Positions 11,107-18,897 of a stretch of DNA of 64,000 bases are shown piece by piece (within the stretch, counting starts at the first letter, position 1; the number at the start of each line of letters is the position of its first letter). Both the position numbers and the translations under genes were made by a program. Origin of the DNA: Lepus europaeus (taxonomy: Eukaryota > Chordata > Mammalia > Lagomorpha > Leporidae); contig NC_084844.1 of the NCBI RefSeq assembly GCF_033115175.1, positions 36,923,885 through 36,987,884 of the forward strand, given 5' to 3'. The notes under the pieces are model-generated. The model was not told the origin of the DNA. It searched no databases and was given only the letters and a program-made list of their open reading frames with translations.

Positions 11107-11410
11107 ATCTCCTCTGTGAACTGCTCCAGCCAGGTCTTCCAGTTACTGGGCCTGGCAGGAGTAGGACCACACGGAGTGTTGCTATGAAAGTACTGCAGGG
11201 AAAAGAACTAAGAGTTGGGCCCCTTTCCAAAGAGACTATTCAGCTTGCAATGAAAAACAGTCTTATCTTTCCAGAGAGGTAGCGCCATGCCTCCATCAGC
11301 TGCCTTGAGAGGAAGCCTAGCTCAGAAGCCTACAAGTGGGCAAGAACCAGCACCAAGGGGAATAAGTCCCTTATCCCCCTTGCCTATTTTTAATGTTTAC
11401 TCATGTTTAA
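11107..11410. other. MYO19 intron, no gene seen
   Basis: Unique-looking sequence. No start exon or splice pair fits MYO19 here. Confidence 0.5.
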
Positions 11411-11803
11411 AAGAAATTTTTTAAAGATTTAGCACTTGTCTACATCCACACCACCCTGAACACACCCAATCTCGTCTGATCTCTGAAAGATTTAGCACTT
11501 ATTTGAAAGAGAGAGTTAAAGAGAGAGAAGCAAAGACAGAGAATCTTCCATTAACTGCTTCACTCCCAAAATGGCTGCAATGGCCAGGATTGGGCCAGGC
11601 CACAGCCAGGAGCCAGGAACTCCATCTGGGTTTCCCATGTGAGTGGCAGGGGCCCAAGCACACAGGCCATCTTCTGTTGCTCTCCCAGGAGCATTAGCAA
11701 GGAGCTGGATTGGAACTGGAGCACTCAGGACTCGTATCAACACCCAAACAAGATGCCAGCTTCACAGGCAATGGCTTAGCCCACCGCACCACAACACTGG
11801 CTC
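11411..11803 (-). repeat. CSINE, interrupted near its tail
   Basis: Older reverse copy whose T/A-rich tail region was split by a 48-nt 5S rRNA fragment. The sequence GATTTAGCACTTATTTGAAAG continues the SINE after the insert. Confidence 0.85.
11438..11485 (+). pseudogene. Tailless 5S rRNA retropseudogene (5' 48 nt)
   Basis: Starts GTCTAC and contains ACCACCCTGAAC and ATCTCGTCTGATCTC, the 5' end of vertebrate 5S rRNA. It differs at about 7 of 48 positions by my count, three of them G-to-A changes expected of CpG decay. It stops before box C, so no internal promoter remains. Perfect 15-bp direct repeats AAAGATTTAGCACTT flank it at 11,423-11,437 and 11,486-11,500. It has no poly(A). This is the structure of the 3'-truncated tailless retropseudogenes attributed to LINE-1 activity. 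Confidence 0.9.
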
Positions 11804-11805
11804 CC

Positions 11806-12110
11806 TGTTTATTCATTTTTATTTGAAAAGCAGAGAGAGAGAGGAGAGAGAGTGTGTGTGTTAGTTCAATCTTCCATCTGTTGGTTCATTCCCTAAAAGC
11901 TTGCAGGAGCCCAGGCTGGGCCAGGCCAAAGCCAAAAGCCAGGAACTTTATCCAGGTCTCTCATATAGATGGTATGGACTCAATTACTTGAGCCATCAGT
12001 AGCAGGAAGTTGGATCGGAAGTGGTGGCAGGATTTGATCCCAGGTACTCTGATATGGTATGTGAGTGTCCCAAGCAGCAGCTTAACCAGCTATGCCATAA
12101 TACCTGCCCC
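11806..12110 (-). repeat. CSINE (old copy)
   Basis: Diverged reverse copy from TTTATTTGAAAAGCAGAGAG to ATGCCATAATACCTGCCCC. Confidence 0.78.
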
Positions 12111-12564
12111 TCACTATTTTGACGCCAACACTTTCCATGTTTCATTTCTTTACTTTTCTGCAACAGTCCCATTTCTTCTGACTTCCCCTGGGGATGGGGA
12201 GTGGAAGAGAGGCATCTAGCTGAAATCCACTTTGAAGGAAGAGTATCCAAGGAGACTGGTGAGCCCTGAATATTCAAACACCTCCGGGAAAACATGCCAA
12301 GTGGCAAATGTCATCTGAGAGGCCCAGTAACAAGCTTCTTCTTAAGATGTTGTCAGTTCTCTGAACTTTGGGCCCACCATATACACTAGACTGGCTTTTG
12401 TCTTCCCAGATAAGTGCTAAGATTCTAACAAGGCTGGCTCCATGTGAATCCCTCTCTTCCAGTGAAAAAACAAAGTGAAAAGATACTGCCACACACAGTA
12501 TCAATTTATCATTACACAGCCACAATTTATCATCAGCTCTAATCCAATCCAAACCAGCCGAGTA
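12111..12564. other. MYO19 intron, no gene seen
   Basis: Unique-looking sequence without exon signals. Confidence 0.5.
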
Positions 12565-12650
12565 CAGCAATCAAGAACCTGGCCTTAAAAGCTGGATGGC
12601 CTGGGTTTGACTCCTGGTTCCACCACTTACTACCTGTAGAATCTTACCAA
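12565..12650 (+). repeat. MIR relic (5' part)
   Basis: CTGGCCTTAAAAGCTGGATG, GGGTTTGACTCCTGGTTCC and CCACTTACTACCTGT match the start of the MIR core. Confidence 0.55.
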
Positions 12651-12716
12651 TAGTAGATTACTTATACTACATCCATACAATGGAATAAAACAAGTTACCA
12701 AAAAGCATGCCTTTGA

Positions 12717-13000
12717 GGCTGGCATTGTGGCATGGTAGGTTAAACTGCTGCCTGCAATGCTGGCATGCTCCATGGGCACCGATTCAAGTTCCAGTTACTC
12801 CACTTCCAGTTCAGCTTCCTGCTAATGCACCTGGGAAAGCAGAAGATGACCAAAGTGCTTCAGCCCCTGCACTCACATGTGACACCCAGATGAAGTTCCA
12901 GGCTATTGGCATCTGCCTGGCCATTGCAGCCATTTGAGGAATGAACCAGCAGACAGAGGGTGGACTTCTAACTCTGCTTTTCAATAAATAAATAAAATTT
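12717..13000 (+). repeat. CSINE with target duplication
   Basis: The flanking repeat AAAAAGCATGCCTTT near 12,700 is matched by AAAAAGTATGCCTTT near 13,004, with one mismatch. Older, diverged copy. Confidence 0.85.
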
Positions 13001-13036
13001 TCAAAAAGTATGCCTTTAAGTGTTTTAAAATATACA

Positions 13037-13296
13037 TCGGGGCAGGTATTTGGTCTTGTGGCTAAGATGCCGGAGCCCCAGTCAGAGTGCCTGGATTTAA
13101 TTCTTGGCTCTCAGTACTGATTCCTGCCAGTACAAACCCTGGGAGGCAGCAAGTGATGGCTGAAATATTTGGGTCCCTGCCACCTATAAGGTAGACCTGC
13201 CAGCTCCAGGCTTGGGCCAGGTCCTCTCCTGGCCATTGCAGGCATCTGGGGAGTCAATCAGTAGATGGGAGTTCTGTATCTCAAATGAAAATAAAT
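13037..13296 (+). repeat. Old CSINE subfamily (GGGGCAGGTATTTGG head)
   Basis: The head GGGGCAGGTATTTGGTC differs from the other subfamilies. A second copy of the same type follows directly. Confidence 0.75.
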
Positions 13297-13297
13297 A

Positions 13298-13580
13298 TGG
13301 GGCAGGCATTTGGTGCAGTGGTTGAAATGCTACCCTACTGGAGGGCTGGGTTTGAGTCCTGACTATGCTTCAGATTACAGTTTCATGCCAATGTGTACCG
13401 TGGGAGGCAGCAGACGATGGTTCTAGTACTTGGGTCCCTGCCACTCATGTAGGAGACCTGGATGGAATTCCAGGTTCCTGGCTTTGGCCTGGCCTATCCC
13501 TGGCTGTTGCAGGCATCTGATAAGTGATCCAGATGTTAGATCTCTCTGTTTTTATGCCTTTCAAACAAAAATTTTAAAAA
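13298..13580 (+). repeat. Old CSINE subfamily (GGGGCAGGCATTTGG head)
   Basis: Back-to-back with the preceding copy and of the same subfamily (GGGGCAGGCATTTGGTGC). This suggests insertion into the first tail or an early tandem event. Confidence 0.75.
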
Positions 13581-13589
13581 TTATTTGAG

Positions 13590-13904
13590 AGGCACCGGCG
13601 CTGTGGTGTAGTGGGTAAAGCCACTGCTTGTGGTGCTGGCATCCCATATGGATGCTGGTTCAAGTCCCGGCTGCTCCACTTCTGATCTAGCTCTCTGCTA
13701 TGGCCTCGGAGAGCAGTAGAAGATGGCCCAAGACCTTGGGCCCTTGCACTCGTGTGGGAGACCCGGAAGAAGCTCCTGGCCTGGGATCGGCCTGGCTCTG
13801 GTTGTTGCAGCCATTTGGGGAGTGAACCAGCGGGTGGAAGACTTTTCTCTCTCTCTGCCTCTCTGTACTTTGCCTTTCAAATCAATAAATAAATCTTTAA
13901 AAAA
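13590..13904 (+). repeat. CSINE
   Basis: Head CACCGGCGCTGTGGTG and tail CAAATCAATAAATAAATC. Confidence 0.87.
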
Positions 13905-14153
13905 TTTTGCTTTACTTCCCAGATGGCTGTAACAGCCAGGGCTAAGCCTGGCTGAAATCTGGAGCCAAGAACTTCTGGGTCTCCCACATAGGTAGCAGGG
14001 TCCCAAACACTTGGACTATCCTTGGCAGCTTTCCCAGAAACATTGGCAGGGAGCTGGATCAGAAGTAGAGCAGCTAGGACATGAACTGGCGCCCACATGG
14101 GATGTTGGGGTCACAGGTGATGACTCCATTTGCTATGCCACAACACCAGCCCC
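13905..14153 (-). repeat. CSINE, tail-truncated
   Basis: Reverse copy that lacks the tail and CT tract. It abuts the preceding plus-strand copy tail to tail. Confidence 0.8.
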
Positions 14154-14154
14154 A

Positions 14155-14350
14155 GAATTTGATAATGAATGTGCCCTTGAGTAAACCACTTAACTTCTCT
14201 GAGCCTGATCTCCAAAACGGGGAAATAATAGCTTTGTACATGATACTGTATCTTTCTCATGGAGATGCTGTGAAGATAAAACAAAATTACATGTAAAAAA
14301 TGCTTAGCATATGGCCTACTATATAGTAAGGGCCACACAGAGCAACTACT
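14155..14350 (+). repeat. MIR relic
   Basis: TTGAGTAAACCACTTAACTT, CTCTGAGCCTGATCTCC, ACGGGGAAATAATAG and TGCTTAGCATATGGCC run in MIR order. Confidence 0.65.
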
Positions 14351-14678
14351 AGTGTGCTTATGGTAATAATCTCTACTTTTTTAATAAAAAATAAATAAAA
14401 CAAGTTATAAAGACCAGGCAGATGACTGCACAGGCTGTTTTTTCTAGGCTTCAAGCCAGTTGCCTGAACCAAATGGCTAGAGGTCAAGTGGCAGTGTATA
14501 GACCATGGCTCCCTTGAGGCCGGCCAGCCCCTCACCTGGTTATCGTGCTGATTCTCAGGCACTTGTCTATCCAGGACTCCACTAGACTGTCAGTTCCTTA
14601 GAAGCAGACACCATCTTTAAACACCTGCCTCAGCCCAGTGCTGCCAACACTGAGTAGGACAAAGACCCAGCAAATAAG
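14351..14678. other. MYO19 intron, no gene seen
   Basis: Unique-looking intron sequence. Confidence 0.5.
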
Positions 14679-14972
14679 GGTGGCTGGTCTGGCTCATTGG
14701 GTTAAGCCACAGTTTGGAATACCTAAATCCCATGAGACTGCTGGTTCGACTTCTAACTGCTCCACTTCTGCTCCAGCTCCCTGCTAATATGCCTGGGAAT
14801 GCAGCAGATGCCTCAAGTGCTTGGGCCCCTGCCATCCACATGGGAAACCCAGATGGAGTTCCTGGTTTCTGGCTTCAGCCTGGCCCAGCCCTGGCTGTTA
14901 CAGCCATTTGGGGAGTGAATCAGAGGATGGAAAATATCTCTAACTCTGCCTTTCAAATATATAAGTAACTCT
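14679..14972 (+). repeat. CSINE (old copy)
   Basis: Diverged head GGGTGGCTGGTCTGGC and tail CAAATATATAAGTAACTC. Confidence 0.8.
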
Positions 14973-14975
14973 TGG

Positions 14976-15252
14976 ATTTTTTTTTAAAGATTTATTTGAA
15001 AGGCAGAGTTACAGAGAGAGAGAAAGACAGAGAAGAGTCTTCCATCCACTGGTTCAGTTCCCAAATGGCTGCAGCCAGGAGTCAGGAGCTTCTTCCAAGT
15101 ATCCCACATGGGGGGTTATCCTCTGCTGCTTTCCCAGGCCTATTAGCAGGGAATTGGATGGGAAATGGGGCAGCCAGGACTCAAACGGGCACCCATATGG
15201 GATACTGGCATCGCAGGTTGCAGCTTAACCCACTAGGCCACAATGTCGGCCT
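14976..15252 (-). repeat. CSINE
   Basis: Reverse copy from TTTTTTTTAAAGATTTATTT to GGCCACAATGTCGGCC. It forms an inverted pair with the preceding copy. Confidence 0.85.
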
Positions 15253-15286
15253 CTATAAATAAAATTAAAAAAAAAAAAAAAATTTA

Positions 15287-15549
15287 GGGGCCATTGCTGT
15301 GGCACAGTTGGTTAACGGCCTGGCCTGAAGCGCCGACATCCCATATGGGTGCCGGTTCGAGATCCGGCTGTTCCACTTCCTGTCCAGCTCTCTGCTATGG
15401 CTCGGGAAAGCAGTGGAAGATGGTCCAAGTCCTTGGGCCCCTGTACCCACGTGGGAGACCCGGAAGAAACTCCTGGCTTCGGATCAGCGCAGCTCCGGCC
15501 ATTGATTGCAGTCAATTGGGGAGTGAACCAGTAGATGGAAGACTCCTTT
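15287..15549 (+). repeat. CSINE, 3' part replaced
   Basis: Head GGGGCCATTGCTGTGGC. The copy is cut after GATGGAAGACTCC, where the next, reverse SINE begins. Confidence 0.85.
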
Positions 15550-15860
15550 TTTTAAAAAAAAAAAAAGATTTATTTATTTATTTGAAAGGCAGAGTTACTC
15601 AGAGGCAGAGGCAGAAGTAGAGATGGAGGTCTTCCATCTGCTGGTTCTCTCCCCAGATGACCACATCTGAAGCCAGGAGCATCTTCTGAGTCTCCCACAT
15701 GGGTGCAGGGGCCCAAGGATTTGGGGCGCCTTCTACTGCTTTCCCAGGCCATAGCAGAGAGCTGAATCGGAAGTGGAGTAGCCAGGACTTGAACCAGCAC
15801 CCATAAGGCATGCCAGCACTGTAGGCGGCGGCTTTACCTGCTACACCAGGGTGCTAGCCC
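15550..15860 (-). repeat. CSINE
   Basis: Reverse copy with AGATTTATTTATTTATTTG at the left and CACCAGGGTGCTAGCCCC at the right. Confidence 0.85.
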
Positions 15861-15890
15861 CCTAAGTAAATCTTTAAAAAGAAATCCAGT

Positions 15891-16167
15891 GGGGCTGGCA
15901 CTGTGGCATAATGCGTAAAGCCACCGCTTGCAGTGCCAGCATCCCATGTTTGTGCAGGGTTGGGACCCAGCCACTCCACTTCTAATCCAGCTCCCTGCAA
16001 ATGGCCTAGGAAAGCAGTAGAAGGAGGCCAAGTGTTTGGGCCCCTGCACCTGTGTGGGAGACCTGGAAGAAGCTCCTGGCTTCGGATCAGACCAGCTCTG
16101 GCCATTGCAGCCATTTGGGGAATGCACCAGTAGATGGAAGATGTCTCTCTCTCTCTGCCTCTGCCTC
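15891..16167 (+). repeat. CSINE, 3' truncated by the next element
   Basis: Head GGGGCTGGCACTGTGGC. It ends in its CT tract, where a T-run of a reverse SINE begins. Confidence 0.85.
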
Positions 16168-16467
16168 TTTTTTTTTTTTTGACAGATGGAGCTAGACAGT
16201 GAGAGAGAGACACAGAGGAAGATCTTACTTCCGTTGGTTCACCCCTCAAATAGCTGCTATGGCTGGAAATACGCCATTCCAAAGCCAGGAGCCAGGTGCT
16301 TCCTCCTGATCTCCCATGCGGGTGCACTTGGGCCATTCCCCACTGCCTTCCCGGGCCACAGCAGAGAGCTGGACTGGAAGAGGAGTAACCGGGACAGAAC
16401 CTAACGCCCATATGGGATGCTGGAGCCGCAGGCGGAGGATTAGCCAAGTGAGCCATGGTGCTGGCCC
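16168..16467 (-). repeat. CSINE2-like
   Basis: Reverse copy from TTTTTTTTTTTGACAGATGG to GAGCCATGGTGCTGGCCC. It probably inserted into the CT/TAAA part of the preceding copy. Confidence 0.86.
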
Positions 16468-16817
16468 CTCCTTTTTACTCTTTTAAGGCTCAGCTTTATG
16501 AGACACTTCTTTTGGAATCCTGAGGCTGCCACTGTGCCTCAACAATTCCAGTTGGCAGGGACATGCGTTGGGACTCCTCCCTGGAAAGTGTCCTATGGAT
16601 GTCGTTACCCAATCAAGGGAAAAGTACTAAAACCACAAGAGAGATTCAAATTAGATATCAGGAAAAGTTTCTTGCTGATGAATGAAATGCACTAGAGTGA
16701 CTATCTGGAGACAGAAAAGAACAGAGACCTTCCAGGTAAGGGCAATGGGACCTTCGTTCATGGGAAGCAAGCTCAGGTGCGTGAGGGCTGGCGCCCTCTG
16801 TATGGCTGAGGCTTTAC
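16468..16817. other. MYO19 intron 3' of the start exon
   Basis: Unique-looking sequence. The donor GTAAAGCC of the start exon occupies its right edge on the minus strand. Confidence 0.5.
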
Positions 16818-16856
16818 CTGCTGGAGCATCCTGCTTCAGTGTGGTCAGCCAGGGTT
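16818..16856 (-). CDS. MYO19: MYO19 start exon (MLQQ)
   Basis: On the minus strand ATG-CTC-CAG-CAG (16,829-16,818) is followed directly by the donor GTAAAGC, giving a four-residue coding segment, MLQQ. It joins in phase 0 to VNG of the exon at 10,305. MLQQ-VNG is the N-terminus I know for mammalian MYO19, which fixes the start codon. Upstream, TTCTTGTGCCTGTACCCCAG looks like a good acceptor and would make the exon start at 16,856 with 27 nt of 5' UTR. Another acceptor further right cannot be excluded, so the 5' edge is less certain than the coding part. The first, noncoding exon is expected in the CpG island near 25.8 kb. The provirus at 18-24.9 kb would then lie in the intron between them. 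Confidence 0.88.
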
Positions 16857-18045
16857 CTGGGGTACAGGCACAAGAACTGCTGTCCACCTGGTCACGGGAC
16901 TGTGGGCTGCAGCATGGCTCCAGTCCAGGGCTCAGGTCTGGAGAAATCTGAGAGGAGTCATCCCAGAGCCTACGGCAGGGGAGAGAAGACAAGGGCCACA
17001 CAGAGCTGAGGACTTCTCCTGGATGACTCACCCCTGCTCCTCCCACCACGCAGAACTGAAATGAGAACTAGGGCAGGCCTGGGCAGAGAGTGAGAGTCAT
17101 CCCTGCCAATTAGAGATCCGGGGAAAGTTTGATGAGAGCCTCCAGAGGATCCCTGGGCTACTTCTTGACGTTTCCCTTGTAGTCAAAGCTAAGGGCCAGT
17201 TTTATTACAGGTTTAGGGCTGTCATGGGCTGCAAGTCTTCTGGGTCAGCATGCTGTGGGGCATCAAGAACACACTGAGAAAACGGACAGGCCTCATGCCT
17301 CATTCTCTCCACTAGACAGTAATGTCCTTTTTCAGTGTAGCCAGCAGTTGGTGGGGAGCAGAAGCTGGAGTCAACACTTGATGCTCCAAAAAAGGCTGTT
17401 GTGTGGGAGAGAAATCACAGCTGGGTCCTAAGGCATGTGAGTTGGGTAAGACACATCACCTACCGTGATTCCTCACCTGGAACACGGGGACTGTTAAATC
17501 AACTTCACGAGGAATGGCTGTGAAGGTCAATGAGATCAGGGCTTGAAAGCACGGGACAGACTGCAAATCTGAATATTCATTCAAAGGGTGAACAGCTAGC
17601 ACCACGACTATGAGCTGAGAATCATTTGGGGATGCTCATCGGGTCTAACAGTCCAGTGTTAACCTCACTGGAGTCTGGGGGGCCGGGTGTTGTCAGGCTG
17701 GGCCTAGGCCTATCTTTGAACAACGGTGATGCTCATCTTTCCCCCAGCAAGGAGGAAGATGAAGGGTGTCTGAAAGCGTTCACCCTGGTGACTTTCCCCA
17801 AGGTTCTGAATACATCTAATCTTCAAAGAACCTAGGGAGAGGGGCTTCCATGGAAACCCAGAAAAGGGCACTTGGAGCAGAAAGGGGATCAAGACTTTTT
17901 GCACACATTCATCCTGTCCAAGTGACAGTCATGAAGAGGGCTCTGTAAACTCAAGAAAAAGTTCCCTCAACGGCACGGCAAATTCATCTTAAGAGGGACC
18001 TCAAGAGGGGCACAGGGCAAAGCTCTGAGCTCTGCTAAGGTAGAC
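16857..18045. other. MYO19 5' intron with a MIR relic
   Basis: No coding exon was found. About 17,415-17,570 (CTGGGTCCTAAGGCATG, AGTTGGGTAAGACACATCACC, GGAACACGGGGACTGTTAAAT) looks like a decayed MIR. The rest is unique-looking up to the provirus border. Confidence 0.5.
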
Positions 18046-18051
18046 CCTGAG

Positions 18052-18402
18052 TGCTCGGCGCCGTCCTCGTCCAGCAAGAGACAGAGACCGAACACTTTGC
18101 ACGGGGTTCCTTTATTGCTCGGCAAGCAGGAGATCCAGCTTCGATCTCTTCTGGGCAGGAACTTTCCTTACACCCGCGTAGCAAGGGTTTATATGCACAA
18201 TACACGTCACAAATCAGGTGATAGGCTAGAAGCGCGGGGATAGGACAATCTCGTGGCAAGGCGGGAAGGAGCGAGCTAGAGCGGGAAATCTAAGGCGGGA
18301 AGGAGCGAGCAAGAGCGGGAACTCCCTGAGATGAGGAAGAACCCGGAAGCAGGGAGTCGGCGCCATCTTAGGGGCACGGTTCCTCCGGTCTGGTTCCCTA
18401 CA
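18052..18402 (-). repeat. 3' LTR of the provirus
   Basis: 351 bp, beginning TGTAGGGAACC and ending GGCGCCGAGCA in element sense. A TATA-like TATAAA lies at 18,193-18,188 and a polyadenylation signal AATAAA at 18,116-18,111. R is therefore short and transcripts would end about 20 nt after the signal. U3 has repeated GGCGGGAAGGAGCGAGC-type blocks on the opposite strand (around 18,260-18,320) that could be enhancer repeats. Confidence 0.95.
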
Positions 18403-18423
18403 TCTCCCTCCTTTTGTTTTTGC
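18403..18423 (-). promoter_or_regulatory. Polypurine tract
   Basis: Directly before the 3' LTR in element sense the sequence reads GCAAAAACAAAAGGAGGGAGA. This purine run is the plus-strand DNA primer expected at this place. Confidence 0.92.
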
Positions 18424-18897
18424 ACAAATCACATCCCCGACGGCCCTGGCTCATGAGGGCCGGGAGAATATTTACTAGGCAGAGAGTAGAGGTGCATACC
18501 CAGCGTGCTTGTGATCCGTTAGTTACGGAACTTCAAGGGCCTGGCCACAACCCCTGATGTCTCCGTTAGGGATCAGTTTTTATTCCCTTTTGCTGGGGCA
18601 GGCTGGGAATTGAACCTGCATGCATATGCATATGCTCTCCCAGGACCCCCGGAACCCCCGGGTGGACTCCTGCTGTAGTACCTTTGGTCTCGCATACCCA
18701 GTTTTCGCTCCCCGTCAGGGATGGGTGATACAGCCCAATGAATGAGAGGGGGAACAAGACAACTCGAGGAAGGTGTGTGCCTGATGGAGGCATTGTCCAT
18801 ATGTGAGGCGTGAGTAGGGATGGGGGGACGAGGGTTTTAATCGCTGGTATGGACCCGGTCATAAGTCATGCGAGCCAGCATGGCATATGCATCCGGA
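18424..18897 (-). other. Remnant region between pol and 3' LTR, no env
   Basis: About 475 bp where env would be. An ATG-started open frame of 98 codons (18,566-18,862) overlaps the very end of pol's downstream region. I see no signal peptide, no surface/transmembrane junction and no fusion peptide. I do not recognise it. It could be a chance frame, a relic of deleted env, or a small accessory product, since the leader keeps strong splice donors. Confidence 0.6.

Noticed and set aside
16905-16915. Alternative MYO19 start at CTGCAGCAT
   Set aside because: On the minus strand it reads ATG-CTG-CAG but meets a stop after a few codons and has no donor. The ATG at 16,829 fits phase and sequence.
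18566-18862. A short env gene
   Set aside because: 98 codons with no signal peptide, fusion peptide or transmembrane segment. It is kept only as an unexplained open frame.
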